A stretch of 64,000 bases of DNA from Acinetobacter tandoii DSM 14970 = CIP 107469 (GTDB taxonomy: Bacteria > Pseudomonadota > Gammaproteobacteria > Pseudomonadales > Moraxellaceae). A model generated the notes under the pieces. It searched no databases. It was given only the letters and a program-made list of their open reading frames with translations, and had not been told where the DNA came from. The stretch covers positions 235,837 to 299,836 of the forward strand of contig NZ_KE007367.1 of NCBI RefSeq assembly GCF_000400735.1, in the 5' to 3' direction. The position numbers and the translations under genes were made by a program. Shown here piece by piece: positions 29,481-39,212 of the stretch; position 1 is the stretch's first letter, and the number at the start of each line of letters is the position of its first letter.

Positions 29481-30290
29481 TTATGGCTTTGATTGGCTAC
29501 TTTGTGCTTCACATTCACGACGTACATCTTCAATAATTTTTAACTCTTCTTCACTGTAGGGTTGTTCATTTAATTGCTGCTTTTTAAACGTTGGATCAAG
29601 CAGAGATAAACGTTGGCAAAGCGTGTTCATACGTTTTTCATTATTTTGAATACGATCTAATAAAATACGCATACCTTCAAGCATAGGGTCTGATTGGTCT
29701 TGTGTTGCAGCATAGGCTTGGAATCCAATACTTTCGGCATAATCACGGCGACGTGCTTCATCTTGATCTTTTGGAATGTCTTTACTGATGTAGCGTGCAG
29801 GGTTGCCTACCGCCGTCGTACCAGCAGGTACAGCTTTGGTGACCACCGCGTTTGACCCAACTTTTGCACCTTTGCCTACGGTAAATGGTCCTAAAATTTT
29901 TGCACCCGCGCCAATAATTACCCCATCTTCTAGGGTAGGATGGCGTTTGCCTTTATTCCAAGTAGTACCGCCTAGCGTCACCCCATGATAGAGGGTAACA
30001 TCATCACCAATCTCGGCAGTTTCGCCAATAACTACACCCATGCCATGATCGATAAAAAAACGGCGGCCAATTTTTGCACCTGGGTGAATTTCAATACCTG
30101 TCGCAAAACGGCTAAATGAAGACAGAAGTCGAGCTGAGCCTTTACAGTCTTTTTTCCACAGTTCATGTGCCATACGGTGCATGATTAAGGCATGAATGCC
30201 TGGGTAAGTGGTTAAAACTTCTAAAGTGTTTCGTGCGGCTGGATCGCGCGCGAAGACAGCTTGTATATCCTCTTTGAGCTGTTTAAGCAT
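29481..30290 (-). CDS. cysE: Serine O-acetyltransferase
   Basis: A 269-residue enzyme that acetylates serine with acetyl-CoA, the committed step of cysteine synthesis. The N-terminal helical domain is followed by the left-handed beta-helix of hexapeptide repeats ([25 protein letters not shown] in part, then [22 protein letters not shown]), with the catalytic His in DHG and YHGVTLGG. The C-terminal tail is longer than the minimal enzyme. The start overlaps the trmJ stop by eight bases, giving a trmJ-cysE pair as in many gammaproteobacteria. Confidence 0.93.
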   Translation of the reverse strand: MLKQLKEDIQAVFARDPAARNTLEVLTTYPGIHALIMHRMAHELWKKDCKGSARLLSSFSRFATGIEIHPGAKIGRRFFIDHGMGVVIGETAEIGDDVTLYHGVTLGGTTWNKGKRHPTLEDGVIIGAGAKILGPFTVGKGAKVGSNAVVTKAVPAGTTAVGNPARYISKDIPKDQDEARRRDYAESIGFQAYAATQDQSDPMLEGMRILLDRIQNNEKRMNTLCQRLSLLDPTFKKQQLNEQPYSEEELKIIEDVRRECEAQSSQSKP

Positions 30291-31137
30291 CAGACGGATC
30301 CTCTTTGTCTTTGGTTTTTGGTATAGATGGTTTCCAAGTGCCTTTATTCAAGGCTTGTACACGGCTGAAAATGCCACGTAATAAATGGTATTCCATTTTA
30401 TCTAATTGTATACGCCCAAATAAGCGACGCAAGCGTAAAGGGAGTAATCTTGGGTTGTTTGGATCTAAAAATTCAATATCTTCAAGCATTTTCTCTAAAT
30501 GAGGGTAAAATTGTTGCATCTGATCATGCGTGACTAATGGCTCGTCCCAATGCATTTGAGCGGTATCGGTAACGGGCATAGTTGCTTCAAGATCTTCAGT
30601 TTTTTCTACATGAGCCAGTGCTGCTATACGCATTTCGTAACAAATGACTTGAATGGCTTGTGCAACATTCAACACACCATAATCCGTATTGACTGGAATC
30701 GTGACATGATAGTTGGCTAAAGCCAGTTCTTCATTGGTTAAGCCACGGTCTTCACGACCAAACACTACCGCAATATTTTGCTGTTGAGAGACTACAGCTT
30801 TGAGAGACATTTCTGCTGCAGGACGTGCATCAAGCAAAGGCCAAGGAATTGTTCGGCTACGTGCACTTGTACCAAATACAATATGACAGTCCTGAATAGC
30901 TTGTTCTAAAGTTTCTACAATTTTAATATGCGGAATAAGGTCTACAGCACCTGCTGCCAATGCTTCAATGTCTGGATGCGGATAGGTTTTTGGGGCAACC
31001 AAGACCAACTGGCTAAGTCCCATCGTTTTCATGGCCCGCAATGCACTTCCAATATTGGCAGGTAGAGTGGTATTCACCATGACAATACGGACATGGGAAA
31101 GATGTGCTGCAACCGCAGTATTGTCGAATTGATTCAT
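30283..31137 (-). CDS. trmJ: tRNA (cytidine/uridine-2'-O-)-methyltransferase TrmJ
   Basis: A 284-residue SPOUT-class methyltransferase acting on position 32 in the tRNA anticodon loop. The SpoU motifs are [25 protein letters not shown] (residues about 17-41, SAM-fold motif 1 Asn-x-Gly), [15 protein letters not shown] (motif 2) and [23 protein letters not shown] (motif 3 trefoil-knot). The length and C-terminal dimerisation extension match TrmJ rather than TrmH. It sits between dnaE and cysE on the same strand. Confidence 0.9.
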   Translation of the reverse strand: MNQFDNTAVAAHLSHVRIVMVNTTLPANIGSALRAMKTMGLSQLVLVAPKTYPHPDIEALAAGAVDLIPHIKIVETLEQAIQDCHIVFGTSARSRTIPWPLLDARPAAEMSLKAVVSQQQNIAVVFGREDRGLTNEELALANYHVTIPVNTDYGVLNVAQAIQVICYEMRIAALAHVEKTEDLEATMPVTDTAQMHWDEPLVTHDQMQQFYPHLEKMLEDIEFLDPNNPRLLPLRLRRLFGRIQLDKMEYHLLRGIFSRVQALNKGTWKPSIPKTKDKEDPSDA

Positions 31138-31178
31138 TACATTTCCAATTTTGTTAAATCACTGAATGTGTTTAATCG

Positions 31179-34100
31179 TTATGAATATTGATTAACATCA
31201 GCTTGATATAAATCCATTGCCTCATCCATGCTTAAATCGGCAGGTGGAGGAGGGACTTGCGCAGGTCTGGCTTGTTCGTAATTGACGGCTTTGGCAGCTT
31301 TCGACTTGACCTGATATTCAATATAGATGGCTTCTTTACCAAAATAATCGCGCAATTTACTTAAAAGTTCATCTAATGGCGCAACTTTCCATTGCATACC
31401 AAAATGTAATTCCGCAGAGGCGTAAGCATAATCAAGTTGCAATAACACAGGAATATGATTGCACAGATCGACATTGCAATAAGGCAATAAGATTTTCTGT
31501 AAATCTTGGCTTAAGGTTTTGCTCAGATGATCTGCTTGTAACTTAATTTGAATACTATTGGCACGTTTTTGGCGAATTTCGTTCAGACTAAAGGCTTTGG
31601 TTAAGCGTCCCATTGGACGGTCAAAACCTTCGCGCTCATAAATTTCACCTTCAATGACCACCACGCGTTCATTGACAATAATGTCTTTAAAGCGCTGGAA
31701 GCGTTCATGATTGGCAGACACTTCAATTCGTGATGTACCATCATCAAGGGTAATCATGACACGGTTCGGGAAGTTGGCAACATCAACCACTAAACCTGCA
31801 AAAACGGTGGTTACACCACGACGTGTTGGTGTCAGTTCATTAATTTTGGCAGGAATGAAGGATTTTAACTCAGGACGATACACATCAATCGGGTGTCCTG
31901 TTAAATACAAGCCGAGCGTGTCTTTTTCACCTTTAAGGCGGACTTCATCTGACCAAGGCTTCACAGGTTTGGCAGGTTTACGTTGAACTTCTTCAACTTC
32001 ACCAAATAAATCCATAATACCCGTTTCACGGTTGCTACGTGCTTGTTCTGCGGCTTGGACAGCCTCTGGCAACTGTGCCATTAAGCTTGAACGTTCTATG
32101 CCTAAGCAGTCTAAAGCACCTGCACGAATCAGCGCTTCAAGGGTACGCTTGTTAATTTTCTTTAAATCAATTCGATGGCAGAAATCAAACAGGTCTTTAT
32201 ACGGACCGTCATGCAAGCGAGAGTCAATGACAGACTGCATGGCTTGTTCACCAACACCCTTAATTGCGCCTAAGCCATATACAATGGTTGTCTCATTGGT
32301 CGCATGGAAATGGTACAGTGACATATTAACCGAAGGTGGTAAAACTTCTAAACCATTGGTACGGCAGTCATCAATCAGGAATACCACGTTATCGGTATTC
32401 TGCATTTCCGAAGAGAGTACCGCAGACAAGAACTCAGCAGGGTAATGTGCTTTTAACCAAGCGGTTTGATAGGCAACCAAAGCATAGGCAGCAGCATGGG
32501 ATTTGTTAAACCCATAGCCTGCGAACTTTTCCATATAGTCGAAAATATGGTTGGCCGTGGCTTCATCAATATCTTTTTTTGCTGCACCCTCAATAAAGAT
32601 CTGGCGCTGTTTCACCATTTCTTCGGGTTTCTTTTTACCCATGGCACGACGCAATAAGTCCGCACCACCAAGTGTATAGCCAGCACAATACTGTGCAGCC
32701 TGCATCACCTGTTCTTGATAGACCATAATCCCGTAAGTCGGTTCGAGTACGCCCTCAAGTAAAGGATGTAAGTATTCAAACTCTCCACCATGCATACGAT
32801 GAATAAAATCTGGAATCAGATCCATTGGACCAGGACGATACAAAGATACGAAGGCAATAATTTCCTCAAATTTGCTCGGACGCGCTTCTTTGAGCATTTT
32901 TTTCATGCCGACGGATTCAAACTGGAATACCGCTGTCGTATTGGCATTGGCAAAGACCAAGTAGGCATCTTTGTCGTCTAAAGGAATATTGGCAATATCC
33001 AGTGGTATCTCAGCAGGATAGTGCTTGTTAATATTTTGCACTGCATCTTCGATAACGGTTAAGTTACGCAAACCCAAGAAGTCGAATTTAACCAGTCCTG
33101 CCGCTTCGACATCGTCTTTATCGTATTGTGCAACACGACCTGTACCATCCGCATCACAAAGTACCGCAGAGAAGTCGGTAATTTTAGTTGGTGCAATCAC
33201 TACACCGCCCGCATGCTTACCTGTATTTCGGGTAATACCTTCTAATTTAAGTGCCATTTCCCAAATTTCTGCGGCATCGTCATTGTCTGGGTTGGATGGA
33301 TTGGTGACAATATCTTTCAGTTGCGGTTCGGCTTCAATCGACTCCTCTAAAGACAAACCTAGAGGTTTGGTTGGAATCATTTTAGAAATACGATCCGCTA
33401 AACCATAAGATTTACCCAAGACACGTGCCACATCACGGATGGCACCTTTTGCCGCCATGGTTCCGAAAGTTGCAATCTGAGAAACTGCATCTCGCCCATA
33501 GTTACGTGCCACATAGTCAATCACTTTATCTCGACCTGCAATACAGAAGTCGACGTCAAAGTCGGGCATAGATACACGTTCTGGGTTCAAGAAACGTTCG
33601 AAAAGCAAATCGTAACGAAGTGGGTCTAGGTCGGTAATTTTTAAGCTATATGCAACCAATGAACCTGCACCAGAACCACGACCAGGACCAACAGGTACAC
33701 CGTTATTTTTTGACCATTGAATGAAGTCCATGACAATCAGGAAGTAGCCAGGGAATCCCATTGAGTTAATGATATTAATTTCGTAATTAATACGCTCATC
33801 ATAAGGTTTACGGATTTCAGCCCAATCATCGCCACGCTGTTCTACTGGGTATAAGTGATTGAGGCGCTCTTCTAGACCTTCTTTGGACAAATGTTCAAAG
33901 AAAGTGTCAATGGTGTGACCTTCAGGAATTGGGTAGTCAGGCAGGAAGTATTTGCCTAATTGTAGTGTGACATTACAACGTCGGGCGATATGGAAACTGT
34001 TTTCAATGGCGGTCGGCACATCTGAAAACTGTTCAGTCATTTCAGCCGCAGTTTTAAAATATTGCTCAGGGCTATAGGGTTTAGGACGACGGTCATCCCC

Positions 34101-34748
34101 TAGAACATAACCATCTGCAATACAGACGCGGGCTTCATGTGCCTCAAAGTCTTCACGCGTAATAAAGTGCACATCGTTGTGTGCTACTACACCAATGTTA
34201 TATTTTTTTGCCAGTTTAACGGCTTCTACAATGTAATCTTCTTCAAAGGGGCGATCAGTTCGAGTAAGCGCCAAATAAACACGGTTGCCAAATTTCTCGA
34301 TCCACTGTTCAAGGAGTGGTTCGGCTTTTTGCGGATTCGATGAACACAGCATTTTGCCAACATCACTGTGCATACCCAATAATGCAATAATATCTTGATG
34401 TTGTTCTAGAACCCAGTCTTTCTGTACGCAGGGGATGTCGAGTTGTTGACCTTCAATATAACCACGGGAAACAATTTCAGTGAGTCCTCGCCAACCTTGA
34501 TTGGTCATGGCCAATAAGGTCACACGATGTTCAGCATCATTGAGTCGAATGACTGAACCTAAAATTGGCTTGATGCCTTTAGATAAGCAAGAGCCATAGA
34601 ATTTGACTGCTGCATGCAAGTTCGACAAATCTGTTAATGCTAAAGCGGGCATTTCATCATTTACGGCAGCTTTAATTAGATCAGGTATCCGAACGATAGA
34701 TTCAGTGATAGAAAATTCGGTATGAATACCAAGATGAACAAAGTGCAT
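31179..34748 (-). CDS. dnaE: DNA polymerase III alpha subunit
   Basis: The 1189-residue replicative polymerase subunit. The N-terminal PHP domain (FVHLGIHTEFSITESIV) is followed by the C-family polymerase core with the catalytic aspartates in PDFDVDFC, the GPGRGSGAGSLVAYSL loop, the tandem helix-hairpin-helix region, and an OB fold (FAGLVVDVANFPNRVMITLDDGT in part). The length is close to E. coli DnaE (1160). ATG 34748 (MHFVHLG) is chosen because CAGGAA lies eight bases upstream and this matches the family start; the frame extends 27 bases further. Confidence 0.95.
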   Translation of the reverse strand: MHFVHLGIHTEFSITESIVRIPDLIKAAVNDEMPALALTDLSNLHAAVKFYGSCLSKGIKPILGSVIRLNDAEHRVTLLAMTNQGWRGLTEIVSRGYIEGQQLDIPCVQKDWVLEQHQDIIALLGMHSDVGKMLCSSNPQKAEPLLEQWIEKFGNRVYLALTRTDRPFEEDYIVEAVKLAKKYNIGVVAHNDVHFITREDFEAHEARVCIADGYVLGDDRRPKPYSPEQYFKTAAEMTEQFSDVPTAIENSFHIARRCNVTLQLGKYFLPDYPIPEGHTIDTFFEHLSKEGLEERLNHLYPVEQRGDDWAEIRKPYDERINYEINIINSMGFPGYFLIVMDFIQWSKNNGVPVGPGRGSGAGSLVAYSLKITDLDPLRYDLLFERFLNPERVSMPDFDVDFCIAGRDKVIDYVARNYGRDAVSQIATFGTMAAKGAIRDVARVLGKSYGLADRISKMIPTKPLGLSLEESIEAEPQLKDIVTNPSNPDNDDAAEIWEMALKLEGITRNTGKHAGGVVIAPTKITDFSAVLCDADGTGRVAQYDKDDVEAAGLVKFDFLGLRNLTVIEDAVQNINKHYPAEIPLDIANIPLDDKDAYLVFANANTTAVFQFESVGMKKMLKEARPSKFEEIIAFVSLYRPGPMDLIPDFIHRMHGGEFEYLHPLLEGVLEPTYGIMVYQEQVMQAAQYCAGYTLGGADLLRRAMGKKKPEEMVKQRQIFIEGAAKKDIDEATANHIFDYMEKFAGYGFNKSHAAAYALVAYQTAWLKAHYPAEFLSAVLSSEMQNTDNVVFLIDDCRTNGLEVLPPSVNMSLYHFHATNETTIVYGLGAIKGVGEQAMQSVIDSRLHDGPYKDLFDFCHRIDLKKINKRTLEALIRAGALDCLGIERSSLMAQLPEAVQAAEQARSNRETGIMDLFGEVEEVQRKPAKPVKPWSDEVRLKGEKDTLGLYLTGHPIDVYRPELKSFIPAKINELTPTRRGVTTVFAGLVVDVANFPNRVMITLDDGTSRIEVSANHERFQRFKDIIVNERVVVIEGEIYEREGFDRPMGRLTKAFSLNEIRQKRANSIQIKLQADHLSKTLSQDLQKILLPYCNVDLCNHIPVLLQLDYAYASAELHFGMQWKVAPLDELLSKLRDYFGKEAIYIEYQVKSKAAKAVNYEQARPAQVPPPPADLSMDEAMDLYQADVNQYS

Positions 34749-34938
34749 AAATGAGTTCCTGCAAAAACCACTCAATAGTTTAGCATGCTCTGTGCTTATT
34801 CTGAGTTTAATTGAAATGAATTGGTTAAGTTTTAATAGCCTAAAGCTCAGAATCAGCTTGTTTTATTTTGTCGTACCTGAATTGATAATTCATTTCTTTG
34901 CTTGCTTAAAGAAATGAGCTGAAATGATTTGATAGGCT

Positions 34939-35586
34939 TTAACATGCAAGCGCTTGCTGAATCGAGAATTGTGCAAGTTTTCCATTTTTAAAACTGAAAT
35001 TGAGATAGGCCGTATAAGGTGGGCTAAAATCTTCAGGATGTTTCATGAATTCTTTGACTTGCTCGACTTCTAAAATCAGGACTTGAGCATCTCCTTTGGG
35101 GTTCATACTTTGTGCACTGTGTTTAAAATCTTGTTTAAATTGCTGCAATGTATACTGCGGTGTAATTTGAGTGTTGTTCACAACTATTTTATCATTCATG
35201 TCTTTGCTGTTGTTCCAAGTTAACCACACGCGACCTTTGGTTTGCCCCAATTGCTTGAAATTAGATTTATCCTGATAAAATTGTTCATTTTTGATTTGAG
35301 GATTATCTTCTGCAAAAATTTCAAAGGTTAGGGCTTGATTAGAAGATGGATTCAGGCTGTATTCATAATTTCCTGTGCATTCTGAATAAGTTCTATGAGT
35401 TTTAGTACTTTCTGTTTTAACCAATTTGTTGATTTGATCTGCCGATACGGGAGCATTCAGTTCAATCTGATTCACTTTGATACTGGTGACATAATTATAA
35501 GAAATCGCATTTGCATGGCTGATAGTCGAAAGTACACAGAGACTCATTAATATCGTGTTTATTTTCATGGTTAAGTTTGAATTCAT
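34939..35586 (-). CDS. Secreted hypothetical protein (about 215 aa)
   Basis: A Sec signal peptide is clear (ILMSLCVLSTISHANA, cleavage before ISYNY), so the product is periplasmic or exported. The mature part has two Cys, in TYSECTGNYEYS and the final QQALAC, which may form a disulfide, and no recognised domain. A TATAAT-like -10 box lies only about 15-20 bases before the first ATG. ATG 35568 (MKINTILM) is an equally good start; neither has a good Shine-Dalgarno sequence. Confidence 0.6.
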   Translation of the reverse strand: MNSNLTMKINTILMSLCVLSTISHANAISYNYVTSIKVNQIELNAPVSADQINKLVKTESTKTHRTYSECTGNYEYSLNPSSNQALTFEIFAEDNPQIKNEQFYQDKSNFKQLGQTKGRVWLTWNNSKDMNDKIVVNNTQITPQYTLQQFKQDFKHSAQSMNPKGDAQVLILEVEQVKEFMKHPEDFSPPYTAYLNFSFKNGKLAQFSIQQALAC

Positions 35587-35624
35587 TTTGTTGTTATGCT
35601 GATTATATAAATTTTAGACCTGAA

Positions 35625-35649
35625 AAAAGCTCCCATTTCGGGAGCTTTA
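35625..35649. terminator. Terminator of the methionine importer operon
   Basis: AAAGCTCCC-ATTTC-GGGAGCTTT hairpin with A tract on the left, which is a T tract on the minus strand, about 12 bases after the metI stop. Confidence 0.8.
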
Positions 35650-35660
35650 AAAGATTGGTT

Positions 35661-36356
35661 TTATCTTAAACGAGACAGCCAATCACCTAAGCTTTGTACC
35701 AACTGAACTAAAATCAGCAATACAATGACAGTGAGAATCACCACACTGGTGTCAAAACGTTGGTAACCATAAGAAATAGCAAGGTCACCAATACCGCCAG
35801 CACCTACAGCACCTGCCATTGCAGTGGCACCAATCAGGCTAATGGTGGCCGTGGTTAAATTTAAAATAAGCGAACTGCGTGCTTCAGGCACAATAAACTT
35901 GAAAATAATTTGCCAAGGACTCGCACCCATTGCTTGAGCAGATTCAATAATCCCTTCATTCACCTCTAAAAGTGAGGTTTCAATCAGACGACCAATATAA
36001 GGTCCTACATAAATGGTGAGGGGAACAATTGCAGCCCATGTACCAATAGAAGTCCCTACAAGCACTTTTGTGAGTGGAATTACCGCAATGAGTAAGATAA
36101 TAAATGGCAATGAACGTAGGGCATTCACAACTGGATTGAGTAAGTGATACACGACACGATTTGGCAAAATACCATCTGGACGTGTTACCAATAAGGTAAT
36201 GGCTTGAATAAAGCCCCAAATTGAACCAAATAGCATTGCAAAAAACACCATGTGGAAAGTTTCCTGCATGGCAGTGACAAATTGGTCAATGCTGAGTGAA
36301 CTATGCCAGAAAGGTGCTGTGAGGTCTGTCAGCCATTGTACGATTAAATCTCTCAT
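35661..36356 (-). CDS. metI: Methionine ABC transporter permease
   Basis: A 231-residue inner-membrane permease of the MetI type with five to six hydrophobic helices and the ATPase-contact EAA loop (ESAQAMGASPWQIIFKFIVPEA). It forms the D-/L-methionine importer with MetN and MetQ. The ATG overlaps the metN stop by four bases, so the two are coupled. It is the last gene of metQ-metN-metI. Confidence 0.93.
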   Translation of the reverse strand: MRDLIVQWLTDLTAPFWHSSLSIDQFVTAMQETFHMVFFAMLFGSIWGFIQAITLLVTRPDGILPNRVVYHLLNPVVNALRSLPFIILLIAVIPLTKVLVGTSIGTWAAIVPLTIYVGPYIGRLIETSLLEVNEGIIESAQAMGASPWQIIFKFIVPEARSSLILNLTTATISLIGATAMAGAVGAGGIGDLAISYGYQRFDTSVVILTVIVLLILVQLVQSLGDWLSRLR

Positions 36357-37378
36357 TCGCAGACTCCAGATTGTTCAACTTTTACGCCGTGTTGTTCAAA
36401 GAAGGCAATGGTGTCTTGAATGATGTTTGGATCGCCCAATAACTGAACAAACATTTGCCCAATGACAGAACCGTTAATTTCGGTCATGTTGGCAAATAAA
36501 ATATTCAAACTGATATCAAATTGTTTAATTGCAGCTTGAACTACAGTTTCTTGCGCTGAAGTCCCTAAGAACTGCAAGCTATAAATACTATGCTGATTTT
36601 GATTCTCTAAATTATTAAGGATATTAATCGGCAATTGTTGCTGTAAAACAGTTTGAATGAAATTTTTGGTCGTTGGATGTTGCGGCTGACTGAAAATATC
36701 AAGGGTAGGACCTGTTTCAATCACTTTGCCTTGTTCCATTACAGCAACATAATCACAAACTGATTCAATCACATCCATTTCATGGGTGACCATAACAATG
36801 GTAATACCTTGTTCCTGATTGATCTTTTTTAGCAAGGCCAAAACGGACTTTGTGGTTTGTGGGTCAAGTGCAGAAGTTGCTTCATCGCAAAGTAAGATTT
36901 TTGGATGATTTGCCAATGCACGCGCAATACCGACGCGTTGCTTTTGACCACCAGAAAGTTCATCTGGATAAGCATCTTTTTTATGCTTCAGATCGATAAA
37001 TTCGAGTAGTTCATTCAGGCGTTTTTCTCTTTCTGCTTTGGAAAAGCCTAAAAGCTTCAGTGGCATTTCAATATTGGCTGCAACCGTTTTGGTTTGCAGT
37101 AAATTGAAGTGCTGAAAAATCATACCGATATTTGCACGTTCTTGACGTAATGAACGTGCATCCAGTGCTGTAAAGTCGGTGCCACGAATAATGACCTGAC
37201 CCTGCGTAGGACGTTCAAGCAAATTAATCAGACGGATTAAGGTACTTTTACCTGCACCACTATAGCCAATAATGCCAAAAATACTGCCATCTGGAATAGT
37301 CAGATTAATGTTATCCAGAGCACGTATGGTTTGACCTTTGAGCTCGTAGTGTTTTGAAATGTCTTTAAATTCAATCAT
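36353..37378 (-). CDS. metN: Methionine ABC transporter ATP-binding protein
   Basis: A 341-residue ABC ATPase. Walker A is GYSGAGKST, the signature motif LSGGQKQRVGIARAL and Walker B ILLCDEATSALD. The C-terminal NIL (ACT-like) domain, from about residue 265 onward, binds methionine and gives trans-inhibition in the family. The start at 37378 (MIEFKDISKHYEL) matches the family; the frame extends to 37420, but those bases belong to the hairpin after metQ. Confidence 0.93.
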   Translation of the reverse strand: MIEFKDISKHYELKGQTIRALDNINLTIPDGSIFGIIGYSGAGKSTLIRLINLLERPTQGQVIIRGTDFTALDARSLRQERANIGMIFQHFNLLQTKTVAANIEMPLKLLGFSKAEREKRLNELLEFIDLKHKKDAYPDELSGGQKQRVGIARALANHPKILLCDEATSALDPQTTKSVLALLKKINQEQGITIVMVTHEMDVIESVCDYVAVMEQGKVIETGPTLDIFSQPQHPTTKNFIQTVLQQQLPINILNNLENQNQHSIYSLQFLGTSAQETVVQAAIKQFDISLNILFANMTEINGSVIGQMFVQLLGDPNIIQDTIAFFEQHGVKVEQSGVCE

Positions 37379-37401
37379 AGCGTCAAAAACTGTACAAAAT
37401 G

Positions 37402-37433
37402 AAAAAACAGGCAAAGTCACTTTGCCTGTTTTG
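37402..37433 (-). terminator. Hairpin with U tract between metQ and metN
   Basis: On the minus strand, AAACAGGCAAAG and CTTTGCCTGTTT form a long stem around TGA, followed by TTTTTTC. It looks like a real intrinsic terminator inside the operon. It should make MetQ more abundant than MetN and MetI through partial read-through. Confidence 0.75.
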
Positions 37434-37450
37434 TTTGCAGCATTATATTA

Positions 37451-38326
37451 CTATTTGCTTTCGGTAAGATAGCTAACAGGTTTGTTTACATCAATTTTAG
37501 TTCCACCAAAGTGTTCTTGAACATATTGTTCTACAGCTTTAGTGTGGTAAAGCTCACCTACTTTCTTCAATACAGGGTCATCTTTACGTGATTCTGCTAC
37601 CGCTAAAACGTTAACATTCATTTTAGTAGTTTGGTCAACTGGCTCGTAGTAAATCGCATCTTTCAATACATTTAAACCACCTTCCATAGCCAAGGTGTTG
37701 CCCAATACAATTGCATCTACTTCGTCTTTAACACGAACAGCCGTAGCCATTTGAATTGGTTTAATCACGATATTTTTGCTGTTCTCGACAACATCAGCAG
37801 GTGTACCTTTCACATCATCAAAACCAGCTTTTAATTTTACTAAGCCAGCAGATTGAAGCAATAATAATGCACGTGATTCATTTGCACCATCATTTGGAAT
37901 AGCAATTGTTGCACCAGTTTTGAATTCATCAAGCTTTTTCACTTTGCTTGAATAAATACCCATAGGCTCAAGGTAAGTCGTAGAAACTGGTGCAATTTTA
38001 TCTTTATTGTTGGCATTGAAGGCAACAAGGTAAGCGTAAGATTGGAATGCGTTAATGTCGATTTCTTTATTGGCTACAGCAGTGTTCATTGCCACGTAGT
38101 CAGTAAAGTTTTTCACTTCAAGCTTAATGCCTGCTTGTTTTGTTTCAGGAAGGGTTGCAATGAAACGCCAGATATCAGCGTCAGAGCCAGTAGAAGCCAT
38201 GACTACAGTTTGTTCTGTAGTTGTTGCCGCATCGGTTTTGGTTTCAGTAGCAGGAGCTTCCTGTTTGCTGCAGGCACTGAGTGTTAACACAGATGCACTC
38301 AATAAAACGCTAAATAGCTTTTTCAT
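37451..38326 (-). CDS. metQ: Methionine-binding lipoprotein
   Basis: A 291-residue substrate-binding protein of the NlpA/MetQ family. The lipoprotein signal ends in VLTLSAC (Cys19), followed by an Ala/Thr-rich linker. The binding-protein fold contains family segments VKNFTDYVAMNTAVANKEID, NAFQSYAYL and IAIPNDGANESRALLLLQ. It delivers methionine to MetNI. Here metQ is first in the operon, whereas the E. coli order is metN-metI-metQ. Confidence 0.93.
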   Translation of the reverse strand: MKKLFSVLLSASVLTLSACSKQEAPATETKTDAATTTEQTVVMASTGSDADIWRFIATLPETKQAGIKLEVKNFTDYVAMNTAVANKEIDINAFQSYAYLVAFNANNKDKIAPVSTTYLEPMGIYSSKVKKLDEFKTGATIAIPNDGANESRALLLLQSAGLVKLKAGFDDVKGTPADVVENSKNIVIKPIQMATAVRVKDEVDAIVLGNTLAMEGGLNVLKDAIYYEPVDQTTKMNVNVLAVAESRKDDPVLKKVGELYHTKAVEQYVQEHFGGTKIDVNKPVSYLTESK

Positions 38327-39212
38327 GAATATTTCCTAGTACAGACATCATTCCATCGTTTCACATTATAAAGACATGCTAAATAAATATCTGATGCTCA
38401 CAATGAATGAAGTTGTCTGATAAAAATTCGGTACTTTGCGATTTCTAGCTATATACCAAGCTAAAAGTTCGCTTCATCCCAACAAGACCAAAATAATTTC
38501 GTATTAAGCAATTCAAAATTTACACGTTATGATATTGAAATCACATCGTATTACTGTGGAAACAGCTTTTGAAGTCTTAAAAAGTTACGCTATGATAACA
38601 ATAAAACTATATTCAATATAGTGAATAAGAATGCAATGTTTATCTGTTTAGTCGCAAAAGAAAATGCAGGTTTTAAATAAAATAACAATAAAAACAATAT
38701 ATTGTTTTAAATTAATCTGTTGAATTTGTTAATTATGCTGAAATATTATGCTTTATAAGATTTTATCCAATAGACATACGAAAAATGAATAATTGATGAA
38801 AATTGAAAGTATTTAATTGTTTTAATACTTTGAAACTATTATATTTTTTATGTATTGGAATTAAAGGTTGGAATATTTATGATGAGTCCGCGGGATTAGT
38901 TTATTTTATATATCAGACTAAAGTTGGATTCGTGGTGTTCAATTAAAGCCATGAATTGTTTGATTTAAGAAATCTAAAGCGATATTTCAGTTACATTTGT
39001 AAAAATTGGTTTTGAATGTCACCACGGGAGCTTAAAATCAAAGTTTCAAGTTCGTTATCAATTCCATGATTCTCTGAGCTAGATGTTAAAAAAGAGCTGA
39101 ACATACTGAATGAAGCATGAATTTTTTGTTTGACTTACAGCCTTTCTAAATAATGATAAAATTAAAAAAACCCGCCAAATTAGCGGGTTTTCTACTACCG
39201 TATGAATGCGAG
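38327..39212. other. Long A+T-rich intergenic region
   Basis: I see no gene on either strand in about 840 bases; all frames are short and A+T-driven. The part next to metQ should hold the operon promoter. I looked for a SAM or other methionine-related riboswitch and did not recognise one. The right end holds the purD terminator. Confidence 0.5.
39164..39192. terminator. purD terminator
   Basis: AAAAAACCCGC-CAAATTA-GCGGGTTTTCT hairpin, 20 bases past the purD stop, with an A tract that reads as U on the minus-strand transcript. Confidence 0.82.

Noticed and set aside
38327..39212. Methionine-related riboswitch upstream of metQ
   Set aside because: No SAM-class core motif recognised on the minus strand; the region looks like plain A+T-rich spacer.
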